A DNA stretch of 64,000 bases from contig NZ_KK211309.1 of the NCBI RefSeq assembly GCF_000621585.1, forward strand, positions 147,128 to 211,127, written 5' to 3'. This stretch comes from [Eubacterium] cellulosolvens LD2006. GTDB lineage: Bacteria > Bacillota > Clostridia > Lachnospirales > Lachnospiraceae. The notes beneath the pieces are model-generated. The model saw only the letters and a list, made by a program, of their open reading frames with translations. It did not search any database and was not told the origin of the DNA. The translations under genes and the position numbers were made by a program. Position 1 is the first letter of the stretch. Every line of letters starts with the position of its first letter. Positions 42,876 through 50,958 of this stretch are shown here, piece by piece.

Positions 42876-43570
42876 ACGAGATCTTAAGATGCGTGAACCT
42901 CACAAAGGTCTACGGCCAGAAGCTCGCGCTGGATCGCATGTCTCTCAGTATTTACAGCGGAAGAATTGTGGGTCTTCTCGGACCGAACGGAAGCGGAAAG
43001 ACGACGTTTCTGAAGCTTGCGGCCGGCATGATGATTCCTTCTTCCGGAGATGTTTTTATCGACGGGTTCCGGCCGGGCGTCGAGACGAAGTCGGTGGTAT
43101 CCTATCTGCCGGATCACCTCTATGTGCCGGACTGGATGAAGGTCAGGGATCTGGAGGAGTACTATCAGGATTTCTTTGCTGACTTTGACCGGCGAAGAGC
43201 GGATGAGATGCTTGGGCTTCTGGGAATTGATAACCGCTGGGTATTGAAACAGCTCTCCAAGGGAAACAAAGAGAAGGTTCAGCTGATCATGACGATGAGC
43301 AGAAGGGCGAAACTCTATCTTCTCGACGAGCCGATTGCCGGCGTTGATCCTGCGGCCAGGGACTACATTCTCCGCACGATCATCAACAACTATGAGCCGA
43401 ACTCGACGATCATCCTTTCCACACATCTGATTGCCGACATCGAGCGCATCCTCGACGATGTTATATTCATCCGCGACGGTCATATTCTCCGTTACGGCTG
43501 TGTGGAGGATCTCAGAAACGCAAGTGGAACATCGATCGATCATCTCTTCAGGGAGGAATTCAGATGCTGA
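42872..43570 (+). CDS. ABC transporter ATP-binding protein
   Basis: 232 residues. Walker A GLLGPNGSGKTTF (~36-44). The signature region is LKQLSKGNKEKVQ, a degenerate LSGGQ as in YtrB-type exporters. Walker B LYLLDEPIAGVD, H-loop STHLIADIE. It starts at 42872, overlapping gntR by ATGA, and overlaps the permease gene at its end. Probably a cell-envelope or antimicrobial-response exporter; substrate unknown. Confidence 0.93.
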   Translation: MNEILRCVNLTKVYGQKLALDRMSLSIYSGRIVGLLGPNGSGKTTFLKLAAGMMIPSSGDVFIDGFRPGVETKSVVSYLPDHLYVPDWMKVRDLEEYYQDFFADFDRRRADEMLGLLGIDNRWVLKQLSKGNKEKVQLIMTMSRRAKLYLLDEPIAGVDPAARDYILRTIINNYEPNSTIILSTHLIADIERILDDVIFIRDGHILRYGCVEDLRNASGTSIDHLFREEFRC

Positions 43571-44400
43571 GCAAAGTAATGAAATATGAATGGAAGGCAA
43601 CCAGCAAGATTCTGCTCATTCTTCACGGCGCGCTGGCCGCCTACGGTATCTTATGTGCGGTTACCTTATCCAGCTTCGTGGACATCGTGTCCGTCAACTG
43701 GTCGGGACTTCTGTTTACACTCTATGTTATTTTTGTACTGGCGGCGGGGCTTTTTACAATTTTGGTTCCGGCAATCCGCTACTACCGCAGTATGTATCAC
43801 GAGGAGGGATATCTGACACACTCTGTTCCTGTTACCAGCTATACTCTTGTCACCGGAAGGCTGTTGAACGCGCTGATCTGGTATGTCATTGATCTTGCGA
43901 TCATCTCACTGACTACGTTTGTGATTCTGGTCGGAGTCCTGCATGAGCCGAGGTTTATCACAGAGGCGTTCGAATGGATCGGCGATGGAGTGGTGAGCTT
44001 CGCGGACAGCGCGGGCGTACCGGTTGAGATCTTTGCCGTGTTCCTGATCATACTGATTTCCGCGTCCTTCATTTTCAGTCTGTTTACGGTTTACCTGAGC
44101 ATCGCGCTCGGAAGTCTGGTGAAAGAGCACCGTGTGGCGATGTCGATTGCGTTCTATTTCGGACTGCATATGGCGTACAATGTATTCACTACCATCTACG
44201 GAATTCTTTTATCGCAGATTGAAGGCAGTCTGTACAATGTGTCGAGGCGCCTGAGCATTTTCAGCAGCGGCACAAGCGGAGTGTTCGCGAAGTACTTTTT
44301 CCATATGCTCATCGGTTACTCGATTTTCTTTATCATTGGAAGCGTTGCCTATTATTTTATCATTGTAAGAATTGATGAGAAAAAGCTGAATCTTCAGTGA
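43564..44400 (+). CDS. ABC transporter permease
   Basis: 278 residues with about six membrane helices (e.g. LLILHGALAAYGILCAV, LLFTLYVIFVLAAGLFTILV, VIDLAIISLTTFVILVGVL, IFAVFLIILISASFIFSLF). A short cytosolic MLSKVMKYEWKATSK start and EEGYLTHSVPVT loop are typical of ABC2-type permeases paired with YtrB-like ATPases. It completes the three-gene GntR-ATPase-permease operon. Confidence 0.9.
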   Translation: MLSKVMKYEWKATSKILLILHGALAAYGILCAVTLSSFVDIVSVNWSGLLFTLYVIFVLAAGLFTILVPAIRYYRSMYHEEGYLTHSVPVTSYTLVTGRLLNALIWYVIDLAIISLTTFVILVGVLHEPRFITEAFEWIGDGVVSFADSAGVPVEIFAVFLIILISASFIFSLFTVYLSIALGSLVKEHRVAMSIAFYFGLHMAYNVFTTIYGILLSQIEGSLYNVSRRLSIFSSGTSGVFAKYFFHMLIGYSIFFIIGSVAYYFIIVRIDEKKLNLQ

Positions 44401-44490
44401 GAAAAATGTGCGAATCCGGGCGGCAGTGACAGAAAATTGCGCAAAATGTCAAAAATGTTGCGGATTTGAGAAAGAGAGAATTTGCGGCGC

Positions 44491-44534
44491 AAACACATTC
44501 TGCAGGAGGATGTTCCGGCGGAATGTGTTTTTGA
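44491..44534 (+). terminator. Terminator of the ABC operon
   Basis: AAACACATTC / GAATGTGTTT with an inner GC-rich part, followed by TTGACTG. Between it and 44675 I see only AT-rich DNA with a possible -10 TACAAT (44630). Confidence 0.75.
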
Positions 44535-44675
44535 CTGTAAAAAATTCTGATGTAGCTGCTGTATAAGACGAAAATTATAGGAAGATGCGTAAAAGTATGA
44601 ATTTTTCGTGAAATTTTCGCCCGGATAGGTTACAATGAAATGCGTAATTTATATTTATCACCACAGGGGGAAACT

Positions 44676-45470
44676 ATGAAAAAATCAACGAAATTTGTTG
44701 CGGCACTTTTGATCGGAGCCATGACTCTTTCTATGGCAGGATGCCAGCCGAAGGCGGAGAAAACAACATCTTCTGTAACAGCTGCAAGCTCTGTTGACAC
44801 TGAGTCTGTATCTGATGTTGCTACGTCTTATGACTTTGAGGATGTTCTTGCTGATTCTTACGAGACAGCAGATACAAGCTCTGCAAGTTCTGTATCTGAG
44901 TCTGTTGAGAGCACATCCGAGGAGCTTAGCGTAGGTGCTTCTGCAGGAACAGAGTACACAAACGAGACATTCAACCTGAAGTTCGCGCTTCCGGAGGGAT
45001 GGAGCTTCTATTCTGAGGAGCAGATGGAGCAGCTCAACGCCACAATCGGTGACAAGCTGGACAACAAGATGGTTGCTGACGCGATCAAGAGCGGTAAAGT
45101 ATTCATCGATATGTATGCTGCAAGCGCAGATCAGTTCCAGAACGTAAATATCAACCTTGCAGATGCTCATGTAGACATCGAGAAAGCCGGCGGTGCGGAT
45201 GTAATGATGTCCGATACAGTTCTCAATTCCACAAAGTCCGCACTTGAGGGCCAGGGAATGACAGACATCGAGATCACAAAGGGAACAGCGACATTCCTTG
45301 GAAAAGCTGACACACCTGCAATCCTTGTAAAAGGTTCGATCAGCGGCGTTCCGGTTTACGAGACACTTGTTTACGCAATCAGCGGACACTATCTCGCAAC
45401 AGTTACTGCTGTATCCATCAACGAGGATACAACACAGTCCATTCTTGACGGTTTCACAACACTTGACTGA
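44676..45470 (+). CDS. Lipoprotein of unknown function (paralogue 1)
   Basis: 264 residues from the ATG at 44676, behind AGGGGGA. Lipoprotein signal KFVAALLIGAMTLSMAGC, a Ser/Thr/Glu-rich spacer (~25-95), then a globular domain: NETFNLKFALPEGWSFYSEE, VFIDMYAASADQFQNVNINL, TPAILVKGSISGVPVYETLV, and an end TTQSILDGFTTLD. It shares this plan with the lipoprotein at 45928. The fold resembles PsbP/LpqN-like domains that read a polypeptide or lipid surface; this is an inference. Confidence 0.85.
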   Translation: MKKSTKFVAALLIGAMTLSMAGCQPKAEKTTSSVTAASSVDTESVSDVATSYDFEDVLADSYETADTSSASSVSESVESTSEELSVGASAGTEYTNETFNLKFALPEGWSFYSEEQMEQLNATIGDKLDNKMVADAIKSGKVFIDMYAASADQFQNVNINLADAHVDIEKAGGADVMMSDTVLNSTKSALEGQGMTDIEITKGTATFLGKADTPAILVKGSISGVPVYETLVYAISGHYLATVTAVSINEDTTQSILDGFTTLD

Positions 45471-45493
45471 TCCGTCCGGAAAAAAGAAAATGA

Positions 45494-45604
45494 CGTGTAA
45501 GCCCTCACGGGCTTGACATATTGCAAGGGTGGTTCTTACCTTACTTACAAATACTCTTTCCACCCTTGCATTCAATTGCATGATGATATCCGATTCGGAT
45601 ATTT
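45494..45604 (+). other. Row of hairpins between the two lipoprotein genes
   Basis: AAGCCC tcac GGGCTT (45499-45512), then an 11-bp perfect stem TGCAAGGGTGG / CCACCCTTGCA (45522-45570) with a 27-nt pyrimidine-rich loop, then ATATCCG att CGGATAT (45586-45602) followed by TTTT. A normal terminator comes only afterwards (45609). The row looks like a structured 3' UTR or small RNA rather than a single terminator. Confidence 0.55.
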
Positions 45605-45608
45605 TGGA

Positions 45609-45645
45609 AACCCTCTTCGGTCTTCTTGCCGGAGAGGGTTTTTAT
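45609..45645 (+). terminator. Intrinsic terminator
   Basis: AACCCTCT / AGAGGGTT around a 16-nt loop, then TTTTTAT. A family A repeat fragment starts at its end. Confidence 0.85.
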
Positions 45646-45698
45646 CATGTCATGGAAAATCCTCGGGAGTTTCCATGACACAAAACGCTCCGCATGCA
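45645..45698 (+). repeat. Family A repeat, first-hairpin fragment
   Basis: Arms TGTCATGG (45649-45656) / CCATGACA (45673-45680) and the ACAAAACGCTCCGCATGC spacer, then unrelated sequence. 45699-45927 contains no gene that I can support. Confidence 0.75.
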
Positions 45699-45927
45699 AA
45701 AGAATCTGATATTTTTGAGATTGAAGCGTGTTTTTTTACACCTGTATCAGTTATAATGTTTATAAAAGTGATACGTGAGATTTGCGGTGACGGGGCGCGA
45801 GCGAAGTATCCCGCGGATTTTACGAACGATGTACCTGTATAGCTGTTCTTTAACAATTTAACCGGATACTTGCCTGCTTAACGTTTATTTCAGACGATCC
45901 GGAAGCGGATCGATACAGGAGGAATCT

Positions 45928-46770
45928 ATGAGAAAAGCGACGAAATTTGTTTCTGTACTTCTGATTGGAGCGATGATGCTCCCGATGACAGCGTGCGTGA
46001 AGAAGGTGGAGAAGACGTCTTCCTCTGGGGACGAGGAGATCGAAGCGACGGCGGATTCTTCTGAGGAGGCGGAGGAAGTACTTCCGGCCAAAGCGATGGT
46101 TGCATCCTCGGAGGTGAACGCCCTTCTGGAGGAGCTTGCATCCGCCTCTTCCGATTCTGAATCAGCGTCGGCTTCTGTTAGTGAATCCTCTGTGAGTGCG
46201 TCTTCGGCCGCTGATGCGGGAGATCAGATTTTTGGAGTGATCTCGGGAGACTGCTACACGAATGAGGCCTTCAATTTCAAATTCCAGCCGGAGTGCTGCT
46301 TTGAGTTTGCGACGGATGAGGAAATGCTCGAGACCAATGACATGGAGGGCGGGCAGTGGACGGATGAGGCGAAGAAGGCGGCGATCGGGAAAGGAAAAAC
46401 GTTCTATGATCTGTACGCGACAAGTGAAGATCCGTATCAGACGGTCATTGTCATTCTGAAAGACGCGATTTTTGACGTACAGGCGGCCGGCGGTCTGGAG
46501 ACACTGATGGACGAGGACGTGCGCGCGTCCGTGGAGAAAGAGCTCGAGGGTGAAGGCTATGAGAACTGCAAAGTGGAGAAGAGCACGGTGAATTTCCTCG
46601 GCGATCCGAATGCTCCGGCGTTCAAAATTACGGCGGATCTCTACGGAATGAAGGTATACGAGACGATGGTCTTTGTTGTCAACGGGCATTACTTCGCGAC
46701 CATCACAACGGCTTCGCTGGAAGAAGATTCCACGCAGACAATTCTGGACAGTTTTACAAAGATTAAATGA
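45928..46770 (+). CDS. Lipoprotein of unknown function (paralogue 2)
   Basis: 280 residues. ACAGGAGGA SD before the ATG at 45928. Lipobox MTAC (VSVLLIGAMMLPMTAC), an acidic/Ser-rich spacer (~25-95), then the same domain as the 44676 gene: NEAFNFKFQPECCFEF, FYDLYATSEDPYQTVIVIL, APAFKITADLYGMKVYETMV, STQTILDSFTKIK. The pair arose by duplication, but the mature domains have diverged widely, and CC in this copy replaces hydrophobic residues. Confidence 0.85.
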   Translation: MRKATKFVSVLLIGAMMLPMTACVKKVEKTSSSGDEEIEATADSSEEAEEVLPAKAMVASSEVNALLEELASASSDSESASASVSESSVSASSAADAGDQIFGVISGDCYTNEAFNFKFQPECCFEFATDEEMLETNDMEGGQWTDEAKKAAIGKGKTFYDLYATSEDPYQTVIVILKDAIFDVQAAGGLETLMDEDVRASVEKELEGEGYENCKVEKSTVNFLGDPNAPAFKITADLYGMKVYETMVFVVNGHYFATITTASLEEDSTQTILDSFTKIK

Positions 46771-46794
46771 CGGGGATGACCCGATCGTAAAAGA

Positions 46795-46836
46795 AACCTC
46801 CCGGTTCTGTTTCCACACAGATCCGGGAGGTTTTCT
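46795..46836 (+). terminator. Bidirectional terminator between convergent genes
   Basis: AACCTCCCGG / CCGGGAGGTT with T-rich DNA on the plus side and an A-run (AAAAGAAACC) on the other. It separates the convergent lipoprotein gene and ugd gene. Confidence 0.85.
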
Positions 46837-46853
46837 GGTGTTATAGACATTCC

Positions 46854-48374
46854 TTAATCTCTCTTGAAGATGTCGCGGGTGTAGACCTTCTCATACACGT
46901 CGTCGAGGCAGCTGTCGAAGCGGTTGGCGATGATCGCTGCGCTTTCTTTCTTGAACAGATCCAGATCGTTGACGACTCTGGAGCCGAAGAAGGTCTCGCC
47001 GTCCGGAAGAGCCGGCTCGTAGATGATGACGTTGGCGCCTTTTGCCTTAATTCTCTTCATGACGCCCTGAATCGAGGACTGGCGGAAATTGTCGGAGTTG
47101 GATTTCATCGTCAGGCGATAGACGCCGATCGTGATGCTTTTTTCCTCGGAGGGGTTGTAGCTGTTGGCGTCGGAATATCCGTAGTAGCCGGCTTTCTGCA
47201 GCACGCGGTCGGCGATGAAGTCCTTGCGGGTGCGGTTGGAATCGACGATGGCCTGGATCAGGTTCTCCGGCACGTCGGCGTAGTTGGCCAGCAGCTGCTT
47301 GGTGTCCTTTGGCAGACAGTAGCCGCCGTAGCCGAAGGACGGATTGTTGTAGTGGTTGCCGATGCGCGGATCCAGACAGACGCCGTCGATGATCTGCTGG
47401 GTGTTCAGATTCTTGCTCTCGGCGTAAGTGTCCAGCTCGTTGAAGTAGGAGACACGGAGTGCCAGATAAGTGTTGGCGAAGAGCTTGACCGCCTCGGCCT
47501 CAGTGAAGCCCATGAACAGCGTGGCAATCTGTTCCTTGATCGCGCCCTGCTGAAGCAGAGCGGCGAAGTTCTCTGCGGCCATTACGGTCTCGCTGTCGTC
47601 CCGGTCGCAGCCGACGATGATCCGGCTCGGGTAGAGATTGTCGTAGAGCGCCCTGGACTCCCGGAGAAACTCGGGAGAAAAGAGAATGTGATCGTTCCTG
47701 TATTTCCCGCGGACGCTCTCGGTGTAGCCGACGGGAATGGTGGACTTGATGACCATCCACGGCATGTGGCCGGTTCCCTCGTTTGCCTGTTCCACGAGCT
47801 CGATGACGGACTCCACGGCAGAGGTGTCAAAGAAGTTCTTCTGGGAATCGTAGTTTGTCGGTGCCGCGATCACGACGTAATCGGCCTTTCGGTATACTTC
47901 CCAGGCCGGGTTTTCCGGTGAGTGGCGCTGATCGTTGAGCACACAGGAGAGGTTCAGCTCTTTTTCCGCCAGGTATTTTTCGATATACTCGTCCTGAATC
48001 GGGGAGATGCGGCGGTTGATTTTTTCAACCTTTTCCGGAATGATGTCAACGGCTGTGACAGCGTTGTGCTGCGCGAGGAGCGTCGCGATGGACAGCCCTA
48101 CGTAGCCGGTTCCGGCAACGGCGATGTTGAGCGGTGCAGGCGAAGGCAGACTTGCCCCTGCGGTCTCCTGATACAGGTCGGAGGGATCGAAGCCCAGTAC
48201 TTCCGCCAGAGCTTCCAGCTGGGGAATGGACGGGATGTAGTCCTGCGACTCGAGTTTGGAGAGCATGGAGCGGTTGATGCCGGTGGCCTCCGCGAGTTCC
48301 TGCTGGGAGAGTTTTCTCGCCTTTCTTGTGTTCGCGACGGTGTTCGCGAGAAGTTTTGCGGATAATCGTTTCAT
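46854..48374 (-). CDS. XRE-type HTH domain fused to UDP-glucose 6-dehydrogenase
   Basis: 506 residues. Residues ~8-68 are an XRE HTH ([20 protein letters not shown], then [20 protein letters not shown]). After a Pro-linker (~75-82) comes a full UDP-glucose/GDP-mannose dehydrogenase: NAD loop [62 protein letters not shown] and the catalytic Cys353 in [15 protein letters not shown]. The enzyme oxidises UDP-glucose to UDP-glucuronate for surface glycans. The fused HTH suggests that the enzyme also senses and controls transcription. The SD AAGGAG fits the start at 48374, and paired 17-bp sites flank its promoter. No truncation. Confidence 0.93.
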   Translation of the reverse strand: MKRLSAKLLANTVANTRKARKLSQQELAEATGINRSMLSKLESQDYIPSIPQLEALAEVLGFDPSDLYQETAGASLPSPAPLNIAVAGTGYVGLSIATLLAQHNAVTAVDIIPEKVEKINRRISPIQDEYIEKYLAEKELNLSCVLNDQRHSPENPAWEVYRKADYVVIAAPTNYDSQKNFFDTSAVESVIELVEQANEGTGHMPWMVIKSTIPVGYTESVRGKYRNDHILFSPEFLRESRALYDNLYPSRIIVGCDRDDSETVMAAENFAALLQQGAIKEQIATLFMGFTEAEAVKLFANTYLALRVSYFNELDTYAESKNLNTQQIIDGVCLDPRIGNHYNNPSFGYGGYCLPKDTKQLLANYADVPENLIQAIVDSNRTRKDFIADRVLQKAGYYGYSDANSYNPSEEKSITIGVYRLTMKSNSDNFRQSSIQGVMKRIKAKGANVIIYEPALPDGETFFGSRVVNDLDLFKKESAAIIANRFDSCLDDVYEKVYTRDIFKRD

Positions 48375-48428
48375 AAAGACTCCTTTTTGCGTTCATTTGG
48401 TTTCTATCTGATGGAAAATAATTCGAAT

Positions 48429-48445
48429 TGTTGCTGAAAACAACA
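48429..48445 (-). promoter_or_regulatory. Putative HTH-Ugd operator, downstream site
   Basis: The plus strand reads TGTTGCTGAAAACAACA, an imperfect palindrome in the 5' UTR between the -10 and the gene. It matches the site at 48534-48550 (consensus TGTTGYTGAWAAYAACA). Confidence 0.6.
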
Positions 48446-48485
48446 TGGAATTGCGCTGAAATGTCTTGAATATTCGGATATTTTG

Positions 48486-48514
48486 ATTATACGACAGAAA
48501 AATAGGATTTGCAA
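48486..48514 (-). promoter_or_regulatory. Promoter of HTH-ugd
   Basis: Minus strand: TTGCAA (48509-48514), 17-bp spacer, TATAAT (48486-48491). It lies between the two putative operator sites. Confidence 0.82.
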
Positions 48515-48533
48515 CGAGAATGAACACTGAAAA

Positions 48534-48550
48534 TGTTGTTGATAATAACA
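48534..48550 (-). promoter_or_regulatory. Putative HTH-Ugd operator, upstream site
   Basis: The plus strand reads TGTTGTTGATAATAACA, about 20 bp upstream of the -35. Its centre is 105 bp from that of the other site, about ten helical turns, suiting looping or cooperative binding. Confidence 0.6.
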
Positions 48551-48698
48551 AGCGTTTTTTCTGAAAACGTAAAATACATGACTGTAATCCGCCGGATTCG
48601 ACAGCGACATATAGTTTAATATATGTTAAAATTCTTCATATAAACAATCGCATTTGGATCCGGGAGTTGTCTTCCGGCCGAAGAAAGCAGGAGGATTT

Positions 48699-50480
48699 AT
48701 GAATCAAAATATTCCGAAACAGAAATCAAGGCTTGGCAGTGCCCTCGCGGCTTTTCTTGTCACAGCGGTGATCGGCGCTGTTATCTATTATCTGACGCTG
48801 CCTGCTCTGAATCTCCACAGTGAAGGCTTCTGGACTTTTATGGTCGTAACCACAACGATCTTTGTGATGCTTTACTACATCTTCACTGCCGGGATTGAAT
48901 CACTGGATTCGATTCTGGAGCTGGAAGCGAACGCCAAGGGCGTGACGGTAAAGAAGGCTTCGAAAAGAAGAAAGAGAAGACAGTCCCGGAAAAGCTCCGG
49001 TCTTCTCATTCTGATTCCGATGTTCTTCTTCGCTTTTCCGATTGTGATCGGTTTTATATCGGGATCCCGTTTCTTCCACGCGAAGGCCTACAGTAACATC
49101 CTTACCGTGAAAGACGGAGATGTCGATAAGATTCCGTCCTCCGACGGAACGGACTCCATCGCGCTGATGGACACGGCCTCTGCCGAGAAACTCGGTGACC
49201 GCAAGATCGGTTCGCTGACCAGTGTCGTCAGTCAGTATGATGTCAGTGCCTACACGCAGATTGACTACAAGGGAAAACCGGTGAAGACGTCGCCGCTCCG
49301 CTATGCGGGCTTTTTCAAATGGGCGAAGAACCGGGGAAAAGGCATTCCGGGCTACGTCATTGTCGATCCGGTTTCCATGTCCGCGGATTACAAAAGTCTG
49401 GGAAGTGGGATGACCTATGTGCCCTCTGCCTATTTCAACGAAAACCTGAGGAGACATCTCCGCTTTTCCTACCCGACGAAGATGTTTACAAACATCCACT
49501 TCGAGATCGACGAGTCGGGCAAACCCTGGTATATTGCGCCGACCTATGAGCCGACGATCGGTCTGTTCGGAGGAGAGCAGATCAACGGCGCTGTCATCTG
49601 CGATCCGGTGAGCGGCGATTCGACCTGGTATCCGGTGGGAAAAATCCCGCGCTGGACAGATGTTGTTTTTTCCGGAGATCTGATCTGTGAGCAGTACAAC
49701 AACCACGCGCAGCTTCACGAGGGCTTCTGGAACTCGATCATCGGACAGACGGGCTGCCGGAAGGTGACCGAATACGAGGGACGGGATGACGACGATTATC
49801 TCGCTGACTACGGCTATGTGGCGAAGGACGGAGACATCTGGATCTACACCGGCGTGACGAGTCTGAACAACGACAGCTCCAATATCGGTTTCATCATGTC
49901 CAACGAGAGAACGGAGGAGACAATCTTCATCACCTGTCCGGGTGCGGATGAGTTTTCCGCGATGGCGGCCGCGCAGGGTGAGGTGCAGGAGAAGCGATAT
50001 GCGGCTTCCTTCCCGTCTCTGATTCTTGTGGACGGAAATCCGACGTACATCATGGTGATGAAGGATGCCAGCGGTCTGGTCAAGATGTATGCGGCTGTCA
50101 ACGTCGAGCAGTACAACATGGTGGCGACGGCGACGAAGCAGAAGGACTGCATCGACAAATACCGTGCCCTGATCGGCGGTGAGATCTCCCAGGAGGAGGC
50201 GACCGGCGAGGGCGCAGCTACAAATCTGAAGGAGGAGACGGGAGCTGCGGCCGGAGAGACGGCGGCGCCGGACCTGTCCGACGCAAAGGAGAAGACGATC
50301 AAAGTCAAAAAGATGCAGACCATCGACAGAGGCGGTAACACCTGGCTCTACGTCGTGGATACGGAAAACCGGATTTACGCGGCGAAGTATGAGGATGTTC
50401 TGGACATGCTCCTTGTGGAAGAGGGGGATGAAATCACGATCCGCACCGACGGCACCTACTTCGCATTCGAGAAGAAATGA
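48699..50480 (+). CDS. Large membrane protein of unknown function
   Basis: 593 residues from the ATG at 48699, behind GCAGGAGG. About three TM helices: ALAAFLVTAVIGAVIYYLTL, FMVVTTTIFVMLYYIFTAG, then a basic loop (KKASKRRKRRQSRKSSG) and LLILIPMFFFAFPIVIGFIS. A long C-terminal domain (~135-593) is probably outside the cell, rich in beta strands and aromatics (GYVIVDPVSMSADYKSLG, YIAPTYEPTIGLFGGEQING, TGVTSLNNDSSNIGFIMS), and ends in a short KVKKMQTIDRGGNTWLYVVD module resembling an OB or SH3-like strand set. No known family recognised. It is divergently placed from ugd with separate promoters. Confidence 0.85.
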   Translation: MNQNIPKQKSRLGSALAAFLVTAVIGAVIYYLTLPALNLHSEGFWTFMVVTTTIFVMLYYIFTAGIESLDSILELEANAKGVTVKKASKRRKRRQSRKSSGLLILIPMFFFAFPIVIGFISGSRFFHAKAYSNILTVKDGDVDKIPSSDGTDSIALMDTASAEKLGDRKIGSLTSVVSQYDVSAYTQIDYKGKPVKTSPLRYAGFFKWAKNRGKGIPGYVIVDPVSMSADYKSLGSGMTYVPSAYFNENLRRHLRFSYPTKMFTNIHFEIDESGKPWYIAPTYEPTIGLFGGEQINGAVICDPVSGDSTWYPVGKIPRWTDVVFSGDLICEQYNNHAQLHEGFWNSIIGQTGCRKVTEYEGRDDDDYLADYGYVAKDGDIWIYTGVTSLNNDSSNIGFIMSNERTEETIFITCPGADEFSAMAAAQGEVQEKRYAASFPSLILVDGNPTYIMVMKDASGLVKMYAAVNVEQYNMVATATKQKDCIDKYRALIGGEISQEEATGEGAATNLKEETGAAAGETAAPDLSDAKEKTIKVKKMQTIDRGGNTWLYVVDTENRIYAAKYEDVLDMLLVEEGDEITIRTDGTYFAFEKK

Positions 50481-50557
50481 TGGGAAGCGGTAATCTTCTG
50501 GAAATAAACGAATCAGGCACTTTTTTTTCAGGGGGGCGATGATTCCTGAAAAAACGA

Positions 50558-50586
50558 TTGACGTTATATTTACAGAATGGTAAGAT
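50558..50586 (+). promoter_or_regulatory. Promoter of the polyamine operon leader
   Basis: TTGACG (50558-50563), 17-bp spacer, TAAGAT (50581-50586). The expected start at about 50593 puts the three-way junction 35-40 nt into the transcript. Confidence 0.78.
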
Positions 50587-50629
50587 TTCAATCGGGTAAA
50601 GAATTGTATATTTCAATGCCTATTATTGA

Positions 50630-50695
50630 TTGAGTAGCCGGCAGTGCCAGAGTTGGTAAATGGCCGGTCCTGATGGAAGGATCAGGAGGACTCAA
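50630..50695 (+). promoter_or_regulatory. Candidate riboswitch/attenuator: three-way junction leader
   Basis: P1 TTGAGT (50630-50635) / ACTCAA (50690-50695). P2 GCCGGC (50637-50642) / GCCGGT (50663-50668), with a small internal CCA/TGG. P3 CCTGAT (50669-50674) / ATCAGG (50681-50686) with loop GGAAGG. All arms are perfect except one G-U. The P2-P3 strand CCGGTC (50664-50669) can alternatively pair with GACCGG (50795-50800), the 5' arm of the following terminator. I know no described class with this sequence. Confidence 0.6.
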
Positions 50696-50791
50696 ATTTT
50701 GTGAGAACGCACGTGATCTTGTGAAACGGTCAATATAAATGGGCATTAAGACATACTTCGATATGAAATAAGAACCATATGAAAGACCAGG

Positions 50792-50820
50792 AAAGACCGG
50801 ACGATGCGTCCGGTCTTTCT
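50792..50820 (+). terminator. Leader terminator 1 of the polyamine operon
   Basis: AAAGACCGGAC gatgc GTCCGGTCTTT (11 bp), then TCTGCG. It lies upstream of the first gene with no gene between it and the promoter, so it behaves as an attenuator rather than a gene-end terminator. The U-tract is short beyond the stem T's. Confidence 0.8.
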
Positions 50821-50834
50821 GCGTTATCGATACT

Positions 50835-50943
50835 CCTCTGGAAGGTCGGTAACGCAGAACGCCCCGCGGAACGCGCTTGCCCGATGAGCAGGTGCTTTGC
50901 ATCCGCGTCCGGCGAGAGAATGTCGCAGGAGACATTCTTTTTT
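50835..50943 (+). repeat. Family A sub-type 2 element with terminator, in the speA leader
   Basis: GAACGCCCCGCGGAACGCGC, then TTTGCATCCGCGTCCGGCG and the hairpin AGAATGTC gcagga GACATTCT (50917-50938) with six T. It matches 2127-2178 and 58371-58414. Its T-run ends two bases before the AGGAGG of speA, so speA would only be expressed by read-through. Confidence 0.7.
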
Positions 50944-50958
50944 CAGGAGGAGATGGAG

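Noticed and set aside
50637..50725. tRNA-Leu-like appearance of the polyamine leader (GCCGGC start, GAGTTGGTAAATGG like a D-loop)
   Set aside because: No T-loop TTC motif and no 3' acceptor partner. The arms close as a different three-way junction.
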